Shown piece after piece: positions 7,703 to 15,937 of a DNA stretch of 64,000 nucleotides (position 1 is the first letter of the stretch; the number at the start of each line of letters is the position of its first letter). Under the pieces are notes generated by a model that did no database searches, was not told the origin of the DNA, and worked only from the letters and a program-made list of their open reading frames with translations. A program made the position numbers and the translations under genes. This stretch comes from Oscillibacter sp. (GTDB lineage: Bacteria; Bacillota; Clostridia; Oscillospirales; Oscillospiraceae). Location of the stretch: the NCBI GenBank assembly GCA_022795445.1, contig JAAWGR010000002.1, forward strand, positions 39,145-103,144, written 5' to 3'.

Positions 7703-8986
7703 ATGGCAGGGAAACTTTATGGCTTATTAGGCCGGAAATTAGGACACAGCTGGTCTCCCCCTATCCATGAGGCTTTGGGCTGCAAAGGTTACCAGCTGAT
7801 CGAGCTGGAACCGGAACAGCTGGGGGACTTCCTCAAACGGGAAGACATCGGCGGGCTGAACGTCACAATTCCCTATAAGCGGGACGTTATGTCCCACTGT
7901 GACGTGATCGACCCAGCGGCGGAAGCCATCGGCAGTGTGAACACGCTGGTCCGCCGGGGCGGAAAACTTTACGGCTACAATACGGATATCGACGGCTTCC
8001 GCTATATGCTCCGCCGGGCGAAGATTTCCCTCATGGGGAAAAAAGTAATCATCTTAGGCAGCGGCGGAGCGTCCCTGACGGCCTATGCCGCTGCGGCACA
8101 GGAACACGCCCGGAAAATTGTAGTGATCTCCCGGACGGGCGCAGACAACTATAACAACCTCCCAGAGCTTCACGCCGACGCGGAAGCTCTCATCAATACC
8201 ACCCCTGTGGGCATGTGGCCCAACCTGGAGGGCCGGTGTGTCGATTTGGAACTTTTGCCTTCTGTAGTGGATGTGGTGGATGTAATCTACAACCCGGGCC
8301 GGACAAACCTGCTGCTTCAGGCGGAGGGATTGAGCAGAACGCATAAGCCTTGGAACTGGGAACGGGGAGATCCAACTCCCCGCTGTTTCCACTGGACAGG
8401 CGGGTTACCAATGCTGGTAGCTCAGGCCAAACGGGCAGAGGAGCTGTTCTTTGGCCAGCCCATCCCGGACAGTGAGACAGAGGCCCTTGTTGCAAAGCTT
8501 TGGCAGGATATGACAAACATTGTCCTCGTCGGAATGCCAGGGAGCGGCAAAACTACCGTTGGCCAGGCTCTTGCACAGTTGTCCGGCAAATCCTTTGTCG
8601 ACTTGGATGACGGTATCGTCCGTAAAGCAGGCAAACCTATCCCGGAAATCATCTCCAACGACGGCGAAGGAGTATTCCGGAACCTGGAACATCAGGTTTT
8701 AATGGAAGCCTGTGCCAAGAGCGGACAGGTAATCGCCACTGGCGGCGGGGCCGTCCTCTGGTCGGAGAACCGGGAGGCTATGCGCCGTACCGGGCGGGTG
8801 TACTATCTCCGCCGCCATTTGGAGGAGTTACCCACCGAAGGCCGTCCGCTCTCCCAGGCAGGGAAGCTGGAGGAAATGTACCAGCTCCGGAATCCGCTGT
8901 ACATAGCGGCGGCAGACTTCACGGTCACAAATGACAGCAGTCCGGAGGAAGCCGCTTCCGGCATTTGGAGGGATTTTTGTGGATAA
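7703..8986 (+). CDS. Shikimate dehydrogenase-shikimate kinase fusion
   Basis: One 427-residue chain carries two consecutive pathway enzymes. Residues 1 to about 265 are AroE-like: GHSWSPPIHE, NVTIPYK with the catalytic Lys, NTDIDGF and an NADP loop GSGGA. From about 270 the protein is AroK-like: Walker A GMPGSGKTT, DLDD, FRNLE with the shikimate-binding Arg, ATGGGAV and GRPLS. The enzymes reduce dehydroshikimate and phosphorylate shikimate. The reading frame is continuous, so this is a true fusion and not a frameshift. Only a weak ribosome site is visible, six bases after pheA, which suggests translation coupled to it. Confidence 0.93.
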   Translation: MAGKLYGLLGRKLGHSWSPPIHEALGCKGYQLIELEPEQLGDFLKREDIGGLNVTIPYKRDVMSHCDVIDPAAEAIGSVNTLVRRGGKLYGYNTDIDGFRYMLRRAKISLMGKKVIILGSGGASLTAYAAAAQEHARKIVVISRTGADNYNNLPELHADAEALINTTPVGMWPNLEGRCVDLELLPSVVDVVDVIYNPGRTNLLLQAEGLSRTHKPWNWERGDPTPRCFHWTGGLPMLVAQAKRAEELFFGQPIPDSETEALVAKLWQDMTNIVLVGMPGSGKTTVGQALAQLSGKSFVDLDDGIVRKAGKPIPEIISNDGEGVFRNLEHQVLMEACAKSGQVIATGGGAVLWSENREAMRRTGRVYYLRRHLEELPTEGRPLSQAGKLEEMYQLRNPLYIAAADFTVTNDSSPEEAASGIWRDFCG

Positions 8987-9422
8987 AAAAATTCTGGTCC
9001 TCAATGGGCCAAATATGAATATGCTGGGCATCCGCCAGCCGGAGATTTACGGCAAGTCCACCTATGAGGATTTAAAGACCATGATTTCCGCTGAGGCAGA
9101 AAAGCTGGGCGTAACAGTCTCCTTCTTCCAGTCGAACCACGAGGGAGCTCTTGTGGACGCCATCCAGCAGGCATATTTTGACAAAATAGACGGCATCATC
9201 ATCAACCCTGCTGCCTATACCCATACCAGCGTGGCGCTCTTGGACGCAGTAAAAGCCGTTGGCATCCCGACGGTAGAGGTCCATGTCTCTGACCCGGACA
9301 CGCGGGAGGAGTTCCGGCATGTGTCCTACATCCGTGCCGCCTGCGTGGGAACCATCCGCGGCCATGGGCTGGCGGGTTATCTGGAAGCCCTGCGGCTTTT
9401 GGTGGAACGTGTAGATGGCTAA
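8979..9422 (+). CDS. aroQ: Type II 3-dehydroquinate dehydratase
   Basis: Dehydrates 3-dehydroquinate to 3-dehydroshikimate. The GTG start is chosen because GGAGGG lies eight bases upstream and the peptide then starts VDKKILVLNGPNMNMLG, as the family does; a longer frame from 8931 would sit inside aroK. The 147 residues contain the catalytic Tyr in EIYG, FFQSNHEGALVD, NPAAYTHTS and EVHVSD, with Arg in REEFRH. It overlaps the fusion gene by eight bases and closes the operon. With it, all seven shikimate steps are encoded in one transcript. Confidence 0.95.
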   Translation: MDKKILVLNGPNMNMLGIRQPEIYGKSTYEDLKTMISAEAEKLGVTVSFFQSNHEGALVDAIQQAYFDKIDGIIINPAAYTHTSVALLDAVKAVGIPTVEVHVSDPDTREEFRHVSYIRAACVGTIRGHGLAGYLEALRLLVERVDG

Positions 9423-9448
9423 CCACAAAACCTTTACGGCAAAGCAAA

Positions 9449-9472
9449 AGCCCCGGCTTTTAAGCCGGGGCT
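9449..9472. terminator. Bidirectional terminator between aroQ and the BMP gene
   Basis: AGCCCCGGCTT (9449-9459) pairs perfectly with AAGCCGGGGCT (9462-9472). T-rich sequence follows on both strands, so it can end both the aro operon and the opposing nucleoside cluster. Confidence 0.85.
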
Positions 9473-9496
9473 CTTTCTGTTCGGATTTGGACTGGA

Positions 9497-10726
9497 TTAG
9501 ATAACGTTCAGGGTCACATTGCTCCAATCCGTGGTTTCGAGCTTGGTGAAGTCGTTATCCACGGTGAAAGCGCCGCTCTTAACGGAAGCCAGCAGCTCTT
9601 CATACTCGGAGATGCTGTAGTTTTCCAGAGACCAAGTATCGGTGGGGAGGCCAACCGAGTCCTCCGCAGCGCCCAGGGAGGTGGGCACGCCGCCGATTTC
9701 ATCCCAAGAACCGTCATAAACCTTGGTCACAGCCCACTGCACCGCGTCGGCAAGGCCCTTCATGGCAGAAGTCACAACTGCGTCAGACTCGCTGGACTGG
9801 TCCACGTCCACGCCAACCACATAGGCGTCATTAGCGGAAGCCGCCGCGGCGATGGACTGGAACATCGCGCCGCCGCAGGCAAAGATGATCTCCGTGCCGC
9901 TCTGGTACCAGCCGTTAGCCATGGTCTGGAGCTCGGGGGAAGCGGAGAAGCCAGCGCCGTACTGCCAGCTGTAGTTAATGCTGACATCCACGCCCAATTC
10001 GGCAGCCGCCGCATTGGCGCCCTGGACATAACCATAGCCATAACGGCAGCAGGCATCGTTGGTGCCGCCACCGCCGCCGGAGAAGCCCAACTTCGTGAAG
10101 CCTTCACGAACCACAGCATATCCAGCAAAATAGCCGCACTGCTCTTCCTTGAATGCAATCGGGGCAACGTTGGTGAGGTTGTTGCCGTCCGCGTCAGCAA
10201 GGGGGTAACCGTCGATGAAGATGAACTTTGTGTCAGGGAACTCAGCGGCAGCACGGGTCAGCGCACCTTCCTGCATGAAGCCAGCGCAGACCACGACGGC
10301 AGCGCCGGAATCCACGGCGGCTTTCATCGCGTCGTAACGGTCATCATCAGTAGCTTCGGTGGCGTTGGCGGGCTGATAATACTTATAGGACAGGCCGTTG
10401 GCGGCAGCATAGAGCTTCACGCCGTCGAAGGTGCCCTGGTTGAAGGATTTATCCTTCAGCTGGCCGACGTCGGTAACGAACGCAATCTCATAGGTGCCGT
10501 CGGCAGAAGTCATGGTGTCGTCGATGTCGTCCGCAGACAGCGCTCCAGACATCTGGGCGTCGTCCGCATCATTGCCGCCGCTGGGCTCCTGGTTCTCATC
10601 CTGCTGGGTGTCGCCGCCCTGCTGGGTGTCACCGCCGGTGTCGCCGCTGCCTCCGCCGCCGCAGGCGGCCAGGGAGAGCACCAGAATCATTGCCAGGATC
10701 AGTGCAAGAAACTTCTTCATGTGCAT
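9497..10726 (-). CDS. BMP-family nucleoside-binding lipoprotein of an ABC importer
   Basis: A 409-residue exported lipoprotein. The signal peptide ends in the lipobox LAAC, followed by a Gly/Ser/Asp/Gln-rich linker (about 23-75), then the BMP (PnrA/Med-type) periplasmic-binding fold starting AFVTDVGQLKDKSFNQG. The family binds purine nucleosides, which fits deoD and deoC upstream. Permease and ATPase genes are not adjacent. Two ATGs lie six bases apart (MHMKK); AAGGAAGG favours either about equally. A separate promoter lies just upstream, so it can be expressed apart from deoCD. Confidence 0.88.
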   Translation of the reverse strand: MHMKKFLALILAMILVLSLAACGGGGSGDTGGDTQQGGDTQQDENQEPSGGNDADDAQMSGALSADDIDDTMTSADGTYEIAFVTDVGQLKDKSFNQGTFDGVKLYAAANGLSYKYYQPANATEATDDDRYDAMKAAVDSGAAVVVCAGFMQEGALTRAAAEFPDTKFIFIDGYPLADADGNNLTNVAPIAFKEEQCGYFAGYAVVREGFTKLGFSGGGGGTNDACCRYGYGYVQGANAAAAELGVDVSINYSWQYGAGFSASPELQTMANGWYQSGTEIIFACGGAMFQSIAAAASANDAYVVGVDVDQSSESDAVVTSAMKGLADAVQWAVTKVYDGSWDEIGGVPTSLGAAEDSVGLPTDTWSLENYSISEYEELLASVKSGAFTVDNDFTKLETTDWSNVTLNVI

Positions 10727-10782
10727 TATACCTTCCTTTCATATTGCGGCCCATGTTGGGCCTCGGTCCTGAGGACTGCCTC

Positions 10783-10811
10783 ATTATATCAGCTTATCTC
10801 GCCAATTTCAA
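10783..10811 (-). promoter_or_regulatory. Promoter of the BMP lipoprotein gene
   Basis: On the minus strand TTGAAA (10806-10811) and TATAAT (10783-10788) are 17 bases apart, about 55 bases before the start codon. Confidence 0.7.
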
Positions 10812-10863
10812 CGGCAATTCCACAATTTTACGGTTTGTTTTCTATTCTTTCCCGTTTGAATAC

Positions 10864-11577
10864 TCAGCGGGCCATCTCCACCGCAGTCTCCAAGGCAATC
10901 TCCATCATCTGTGTGAAGCTGGTCTGCCGGTCGGCAGGAGGCAGCTCTTCGCCGGTGACAAGGCTGTCAGAGATGGTGCAGATTGTCAGTGCGCGCTTCC
11001 CGGCTTCAGCGGCGTTGCAGTACAGCGCAGCAGATTCCATCTCCACCGCCAAAACGCCCATCTTGCCCCAGTCCAAGGAATTATACGTTTTGTTATAGAA
11101 GATATCAGAAGACAGCAGGTTGCCCACAGGTGGCTCCACGCCCAGGCGGCGGGCGACAGCCACGGCAGTTTCCAGCAGTTTAAAGTCGGCGATGGGAGCG
11201 AAGGTACCAGACATGCCGAACTGGTGGACGTAGTTGGAATCTGTGCAGGCGGCTTGGCCCATAACCACATCCCTTAGCTTCAGCTTGGGGGAAATGGCTC
11301 CGGCGCTGCCGATCCGCATGATGTTGTCCACGTCGTACATATGGAACAGCTCGTGGGAGTAAATGCCAATGCTGGGCATCCCCATGCCGGACGCCATAAC
11401 AGAAACAGGCGTGCCCTTATAACTGCCGGTATAACCCTGGATGCCCCGGACGTTATTCACCAGCTTGGCGTCTTCCAGGAACGTCTCGGCAATAAATTTC
11501 GCCCGCAGTGGATCGCCGGGCATCAGAACGGTTTTCGCGAACGCGCCTTTCGCGGCTTCATTATGCGGTGTTCCCAT
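10864..11577 (-). CDS. deoD: Purine nucleoside phosphorylase, DeoD type
   Basis: Cleaves purine (deoxy)nucleosides with phosphate to base and (deoxy)ribose 1-phosphate. The 237-residue protein has the hexameric-type features: MPGDPLRAKFIAE near the start (phosphate-binding loop), GMGMPSIGIYSHEL, the nucleoside-binding VEMES (178-182) and catalytic Asp204 in ISDSL. It lies four bases after deoC on the same strand, so the deoxyribose 1-phosphate route to acetaldehyde and glyceraldehyde 3-phosphate is mostly encoded here (a phosphopentomutase gene is not in the window). Confidence 0.95.
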   Translation of the reverse strand: MGTPHNEAAKGAFAKTVLMPGDPLRAKFIAETFLEDAKLVNNVRGIQGYTGSYKGTPVSVMASGMGMPSIGIYSHELFHMYDVDNIMRIGSAGAISPKLKLRDVVMGQAACTDSNYVHQFGMSGTFAPIADFKLLETAVAVARRLGVEPPVGNLLSSDIFYNKTYNSLDWGKMGVLAVEMESAALYCNAAEAGKRALTICTISDSLVTGEELPPADRQTSFTQMMEIALETAVEMAR

Positions 11578-11581
11578 ATGC

Positions 11582-12238
11582 TCACTCCTTCATGGCCTTT
11601 ACAGCCTTCACAACCCGGCTGGTGCCCAGCCTGGACGCACCCAGGTTGATAAAATCTTCCGCATCCTTCAGGTCGGCAATGCCTCCGGCGGCCTTGATCT
11701 TCACATCCGGACCAACATGCTTGGCAAACAACGCCACATCTTCCCGGGTGGCCCCGCCGCCGCCGAAGCCGGTAGAGGTCTTGATATAGTCCGCCCCAGA
11801 GGCTGTGACAATCTCACACATCTTGACCTTCTCCTCATCGGTGAGGAAGCAGGTCTCAATGATAACCTTCAGAAGCTTCCCCTTGCAGGCCTCCTTGATC
11901 GCCTTGATCTCTGCCAAAATGTCGTCCCAACGCTTGTCCTTTACCCAGCCCACGTTAATCACCATGTCCACCTCATCCGCACCGTTGTCCACCGCGTCGG
12001 AGGCCATGAAGCATTTTGCCGCTGTGGTGTCGTAACCGTTCGGGAAGCCGATCACTGTGCAAATGGGCAGCTTGCCCGCCGCGTACTCCGCCGCTTGCTT
12101 GACGTAACTGGCCGGAATGCACACGCTGGCACAGCCGTATTTTATGCCGTCGTCGCACAGGGCACGGATTTCCTCCCACGTAGCGGTCTGTGCCAAAAGC
12201 GTATGGTCGCATTTGCCAAGGATTTCTTTCAGTTCCAT
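11582..12238 (-). CDS. deoC: Deoxyribose-phosphate aldolase
   Basis: Splits 2-deoxyribose 5-phosphate into glyceraldehyde 3-phosphate and acetaldehyde through a Schiff base. The ATG with GGAG nine bases upstream gives 218 residues starting [17 protein letters not shown]; an upstream frame extension lacks a ribosome site. Catalytic residues of the class I aldolase are all present: Asp91 in [10 protein letters not shown], Schiff-base Lys153 in [11 protein letters not shown] and Lys182 in IKAAGG. First gene of the deoC-deoD operon. Confidence 0.95.
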   Translation of the reverse strand: MELKEILGKCDHTLLAQTATWEEIRALCDDGIKYGCASVCIPASYVKQAAEYAAGKLPICTVIGFPNGYDTTAAKCFMASDAVDNGADEVDMVINVGWVKDKRWDDILAEIKAIKEACKGKLLKVIIETCFLTDEEKVKMCEIVTASGADYIKTSTGFGGGGATREDVALFAKHVGPDVKIKAAGGIADLKDAEDFINLGASRLGTSRVVKAVKAMKE

Positions 12239-12332
12239 TTCAGCACTCTCCTTTATTTTTTGATTATCCAGCCGTTTCCTTCTCTTGCGCTGCTTTACAG
12301 GCACGGCACAGCCTGCGGGGTCTCTGGTCTGT

Positions 12333-12361
12333 ATTGTACCAAACTTTTCCGCACCTGTCCA
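12333..12361 (-). promoter_or_regulatory. Promoter of deoC-deoD
   Basis: Minus-strand TGGACA (12356-12361) and TACAAT (12333-12338), spacer 17. It shares a 200-base gap with a divergent promoter for the protease gene. Confidence 0.6.
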
Positions 12362-12372
12362 GTGCTGCCCTC

Positions 12373-12401
12373 TTGCAATGGATGGAAAAGCGTGCTAAAA
12401 T
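12373..12401 (+). promoter_or_regulatory. Promoter of the secreted protease gene
   Basis: TTGCAA (12373-12378) and TAAAAT (12396-12401), spacer 17, 33 bases before the ATG and back to back with the deoC promoter. Confidence 0.55.
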
Positions 12402-12434
12402 AACGGCAACACTTCTAGTTTTGGAGGCTTCTAC

Positions 12435-13655
12435 ATGAAAAAGAGAATCACAGCAATGTTTTGTACTCTGCTTCTGCTGGTTATGACGCTGCCCGCTGTC
12501 TCCGCCTTGGAGGGTGAAGGCCGCCGTGCCGCAGACCTGCTGGCGGCGCTGGGCGTGATCAACGAAGCGGAAGATTACGCGCTCTCCGAGCCCGCTACCC
12601 GCAATCAAGCAGCTCTTGTGCTGGTCCGGCTGTCCGGGAAAGAGAATACCACCGGCAGCGCTTTGGAATACGCCGTGGATCAAAACTGGGTCACCGTTAC
12701 CAGCAAGCTGGGCGAAGCCGTTGACGCGGACGAGTTCTACGCGTCCCTGTTCCGGATGCTGGGCTATACGGAATTCCCGGAGGAAACCGCCGCCACTTAT
12801 GCGCGGCATATCGGCATGGCTTCCCAAGCCTACACAGGCAGCCTGACCAGGAGCGACCTGTTCCAGATCATCCAGGACGTTCTGACTTTCCCCGCCGCCG
12901 ACGGTGTCAAGGTGATCCAGAAGCGGATCAACCAGGGCCTCTGTACCCAGGCGACTGCCAACGCCCTGGGCCTGTTTGACGAGGAACTCACTGCCCGGCA
13001 GATCGCCGACCGCTACACGTCCGCCGTCTTCTGCATCCGTTCCTACGAAACAGAAAAAGATTACAAGAATCAAAAGCCTACCGGAGAAGCCAGTGGCTTC
13101 TTCATCTCTGCCGATGGACTTGCCTTAACAAACCACCACGCCCTTGACGACGCCACTACCGCCACCGCTACCCTGGTGACCGGCGAGACTTATCCCATTG
13201 AGCGCGTCCTGTACTACGACGCCGGGATCGACATCGCCCTTGTCCGAGTTTCCCGCACAACGGTGGACGGCGTGGAAACCCCCGCTTTCGCTACCCTGGA
13301 CCTGGCTGGCACGAAGGACCTCCGTCCCGGCGATGTGGTTTACACCTTGGGCAATCCCTTGGGCCTGGGCCTGGCTGTCAGCAGCGGCATCATCAGCGAT
13401 GTCAACCGGGATGTTGAGAACTATGACCTGCCTATGGTCATGAACACCGCTGACATCTCCCATGGCAGCAGCGGCGGCGCGCTCCTGAATCTCTATGGCC
13501 GTGTAACTGGCGTTACCTCTGGTGCATATACTTATGGCAACAACATGTACCTCGCCGTTCCTGTGGACGTGGTCCTGGAGCTGGACTGGACTGTAGAGGG
13601 CCAGCCCCTAGCGGAAGCTACCGCCGAATATCTGGCATCTCTGGAAGAAAAATAA
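12435..13655 (+). CDS. Secreted trypsin-like (S1C/HtrA-type) serine protease with SLH-like N-terminus
   Basis: A 406-residue exported protein: signal peptide 1-24, an S-layer-homology-like region (about 30-180, with LGVINEAEDYALSEPATRNQAA), then a chymotrypsin-fold protease. The catalytic triad is complete: His235 in LTNHHAL, Asp266 in GIDIAL, Ser346 in HGSSGGAL. No PDZ domain follows, unlike true HtrA/DegP. It probably acts at the cell surface, anchored or loosely held through the N-terminal region (inference; the SLH match is weak). Single-gene transcript with its own promoter and terminator. Confidence 0.85.
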   Translation: MKKRITAMFCTLLLLVMTLPAVSALEGEGRRAADLLAALGVINEAEDYALSEPATRNQAALVLVRLSGKENTTGSALEYAVDQNWVTVTSKLGEAVDADEFYASLFRMLGYTEFPEETAATYARHIGMASQAYTGSLTRSDLFQIIQDVLTFPAADGVKVIQKRINQGLCTQATANALGLFDEELTARQIADRYTSAVFCIRSYETEKDYKNQKPTGEASGFFISADGLALTNHHALDDATTATATLVTGETYPIERVLYYDAGIDIALVRVSRTTVDGVETPAFATLDLAGTKDLRPGDVVYTLGNPLGLGLAVSSGIISDVNRDVENYDLPMVMNTADISHGSSGGALLNLYGRVTGVTSGAYTYGNNMYLAVPVDVVLELDWTVEGQPLAEATAEYLASLEEK

Positions 13656-13670
13656 ACCCAACGGTTTCGC

Positions 13671-13697
13671 AAAAAAAGCCCCTAAGGGGGCTTTTTT
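13671..13697 (+). terminator. Terminator after the protease gene
   Basis: GCCCC/GGGGC stem with a TAAG loop, flanked by A7 and T6 runs that extend the pairing. Confidence 0.85.
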
Positions 13698-13734
13698 GCA
13701 CAAGCCAAGCGGCCCAGCCTATTAGGAGGTTTTT

Positions 13735-14400
13735 ATGCTGAAAGTTAACCGTTTGAAAAATTTATATGAAGGTCCTCTGCCGCCTATGGTTTTAACAGAT
13801 TATGATGCGATGTCAAAGTTTTTGAGCAGCGGCGCTCAGCGCTGCAAGTCCTCTGGACGAAATTTTGACCTGTTCCTGGACTGGGCCATCCACGCGCTCT
13901 TGGCCAGCCTCACCTCGGACAGTGCTTCCCGAATTTTCCTTCCCAAAACGAAAACCGGCCCCTTTGAGATGGATGACCTGATCCCCATTTCCGGCCTTGT
14001 TCCTTCAGGAAAAAAGCGGATCCAATTGCAGGAAGTGAGCCTGATTGCCCCGGTTTGGAACAACAGCGATTTGGAATCGGCCCTGGAAGCCTTTTACGAC
14101 AGCGGCTTTGCCGACGTCAAACTGGAACAATCCTTTGGCGGTGTGTACATCGAGGAACTGCGCTTGGCAATCATTGATTCGCCCGCGGATGTCAGCGTCC
14201 CCTACGTCCTGCGTACTTGGAACCGCGGCAGCGTAGAACTGGACTCTTTCAAACTCAAGGACCTGGAACCCCAACTCACCACCGACGGCGACAACTGGTA
14301 TTACCAAGAGGATGGCGAAGAGATTAGCGAACCGGTTTTGGAGCCGCGCATGGCTGCACTGTATAATTGTGCCCTCCGCCGCTACAACAGCACGGTCTGA
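13735..14400 (+). CDS. Hypothetical protein, 221 residues
   Basis: I do not recognise this protein. It is behind a strong AGGAGG and ends at a strong terminator, so it is very likely real. No signal peptide or membrane segment is visible. It is mildly acidic, with a conspicuous IPISGLVPSGKKRIQLQEVSL stretch in the middle third (shown in part) and an acidic end region (QEDGEEISEPVLEPR). It stands alone between two terminators, so it is probably a single-gene unit. No function is proposed. Confidence 0.7.
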   Translation: MLKVNRLKNLYEGPLPPMVLTDYDAMSKFLSSGAQRCKSSGRNFDLFLDWAIHALLASLTSDSASRIFLPKTKTGPFEMDDLIPISGLVPSGKKRIQLQEVSLIAPVWNNSDLESALEAFYDSGFADVKLEQSFGGVYIEELRLAIIDSPADVSVPYVLRTWNRGSVELDSFKLKDLEPQLTTDGDNWYYQEDGEEISEPVLEPRMAALYNCALRRYNSTV

Positions 14401-14404
14401 AAAT

Positions 14405-14440
14405 AACAGCCCGGTACCCCCCAATAGGTACCGGGCTGTT
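14405..14440. terminator. Bidirectional terminator
   Basis: Perfect 14-base inverted repeat (14405-14418 with 14427-14440), eight-base loop, T-rich on the plus side. It separates two convergent genes; the minus-strand gene stops at 14444, just before its 3' arm. Confidence 0.85.
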
Positions 14441-14443
14441 GTT

Positions 14444-15070
14444 TTATCGATTAAAATTGGTCCGTGCACCAGACTCAGCGGCAGGCGGTTCGATGCCCTT
14501 CTCCCGTCCTGCTTCAATACACCGGAGCATCCAAACCATATTGCGCCCTAAATTCCGCATAGTCTGCAATCCTTCCTGATCCTGTGTAATCTGTTCCGGT
14601 CCTGGACCATGAACCATATTCCAATAAGTAGAGCTCACCAAAGGCGTTTGATAGTAGGTCAGGTACTTGTTCAGCACATCTAATGCAGCGGTGGTCCCAG
14701 CACGGCGAGCCACAACGACGGAAGCCATTGGCTTATGTTCAAAAGCGTCTCCACCGGCGTAAAACATCCGGTCCAAGGCCGCAATCAACCGGCCGCTGGG
14801 GCTGGAAAAATACACCGGCGAACCAATAACCAAGCCGTCTGCGGCCCGAATCTTGTCTAACCACTCATTGACAAAATCATTTGGAAAAACGACACACTTT
14901 CCCTTCCGGCCGCATTGGCCGCAGCCGATGCAGCCCGCTATTGGTTTGCCGCCCACATGGAGAATTTCTGTCTCAATGCCAGCTTCCTGGATGGGTTTCG
15001 CCACTTCTGCGAGAGCCAAGGCAGTGGTTCCATTTTTCCGGGAACTTCCGTTAATCATAACAACTTTCAC
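14444..15070 (-). CDS. Flavodoxin-fold NAD(P)H-dependent FMN reductase / oxidoreductase
   Basis: A 208-residue cytosolic flavoprotein. The FMN phosphate loop is visible as NGSSRKNGTT near the N-terminus and the second flavin loop as IGSPVYFSSPSG in the middle. A four-cysteine cluster CIGCGQCGRKGKC lies between, as in the iron-sulfur flavoprotein-like NADPH:FMN oxidoreductases; whether it binds a cluster cannot be decided from sequence. The GTG start has AAAGGA upstream. Physiological substrate unknown; quinones, azo or nitro compounds are typical for relatives. Confidence 0.82.
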   Translation of the reverse strand: MKVVMINGSSRKNGTTALALAEVAKPIQEAGIETEILHVGGKPIAGCIGCGQCGRKGKCVVFPNDFVNEWLDKIRAADGLVIGSPVYFSSPSGRLIAALDRMFYAGGDAFEHKPMASVVVARRAGTTAALDVLNKYLTYYQTPLVSSTYWNMVHGPGPEQITQDQEGLQTMRNLGRNMVWMLRCIEAGREKGIEPPAAESGARTNFNR

Positions 15071-15117
15071 TTAAAACAATCCTTTCTTTTTGTTGCCGTT
15101 TCTGCCACTTTTGTGCC

Positions 15118-15146
15118 ATTATATAACATCCCTCCTAGAAAATCAA
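15118..15146 (-). promoter_or_regulatory. Promoter of the flavin oxidoreductase gene
   Basis: Minus-strand TTGATT (15141-15146) and TATAAT (15118-15123), spacer 17. Confidence 0.65.
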
Positions 15147-15158
15147 CCAGAACACGGA

Positions 15159-15187
15159 TTGCTTTCAAACCCAAGCTGTGATATACT
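15159..15187 (+). promoter_or_regulatory. Promoter of the acetyltransferase gene
   Basis: TTGCTT (15159-15164) and TATACT (15182-15187), spacer 17, 32 bases before the start codon. It is divergent from the neighbouring minus-strand promoter. Confidence 0.6.
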
Positions 15188-15219
15188 GCACCTACTTTAT
15201 GAGGAAAGGACACGTTTTT

Positions 15220-15834
15220 ATGACCGAATTAGAACGTATGTTGTCCGGAAAACTATATTATCCTGGGGATGAAGCCCTTGTCAAAGCCCGCAGGAAAGCA
15301 CAGACTCTCTGCTGGCAGTACAACCGGACGCACCCTGAAGCCTACGCGGAACGTACAGATATCCTAAAACAGCTCCTAGGCGCAATGGGGGAAAATTGTT
15401 ACATCAAACCAACCTTTCAATGCGATTATGGTTCGAATATCTATCTGGGCGATCATTTTTATGCAAATTGTGACTGCGTGTTCCTGGATGTTGCCCCTAT
15501 CACCATCGGCCGGGATGCCTACCTTGCTCCCCGGGTTTGCCTCTACACGGCCGGGCACCCTACCACACCGGAGGTTCGCAATGCCGACCTGGAATTCGGC
15601 CTGCCGATTACCATCGGTGACAGCGTGTGGATCGGCGGAAATGCTGTTATTCTTCCCGGCGTTACCATTGGTAGCGGCACGATCATCGCCGCAGGTTCTG
15701 TGGTTACGCGAGATATCCCCTCGAACGTGATTGCTGGGGGAAATCCCTGCAAGATCCTCCGTCCCCTTACTGACGCAGACCGTACCAAGTGGGAGGACCA
15801 GCGCCGTTTATATGAGGAATCCAGGCAGGCATAA
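15220..15834 (+). CDS. Maltose/galactoside O-acetyltransferase family protein
   Basis: Transfers acetyl from acetyl-CoA to a sugar hydroxyl. The ATG with GAGGAAAGGA upstream gives 204 residues; the earlier in-frame ATG at 15178 lacks a site. The N-terminal Mac domain (MLSGKLYYPGDEALVKARRKA) is followed by left-handed beta-helix hexapeptide repeats (about 70-185), the catalytic His in TAGHPTTPEVR, and the C-terminal VIAGGNPCKILRPL typical of Maa/LacA. The sugar acceptor cannot be told. Confidence 0.88.
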   Translation: MTELERMLSGKLYYPGDEALVKARRKAQTLCWQYNRTHPEAYAERTDILKQLLGAMGENCYIKPTFQCDYGSNIYLGDHFYANCDCVFLDVAPITIGRDAYLAPRVCLYTAGHPTTPEVRNADLEFGLPITIGDSVWIGGNAVILPGVTIGSGTIIAAGSVVTRDIPSNVIAGGNPCKILRPLTDADRTKWEDQRRLYEESRQA

Positions 15835-15900
15835 GAATATGATGCAACAGCCCCATAGCCACTATTGTATCCAGCAATTCCCTTGCAGATTTAAATAAAA

Positions 15901-15933
15901 ATCCCCCGGCGGCTTGGGAAACCGTCGGGGGAT
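15901..15933 (-). terminator. Terminator of the glg cluster (after glgP)
   Basis: ATCCCCCGGCGG pairs with CCGTCGGGGGAT (one G-U), nine-base loop. On the minus strand it is followed by TTTTTATTT, immediately after the glgP stop. Confidence 0.85.
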
Positions 15934-15937
15934 ATAG

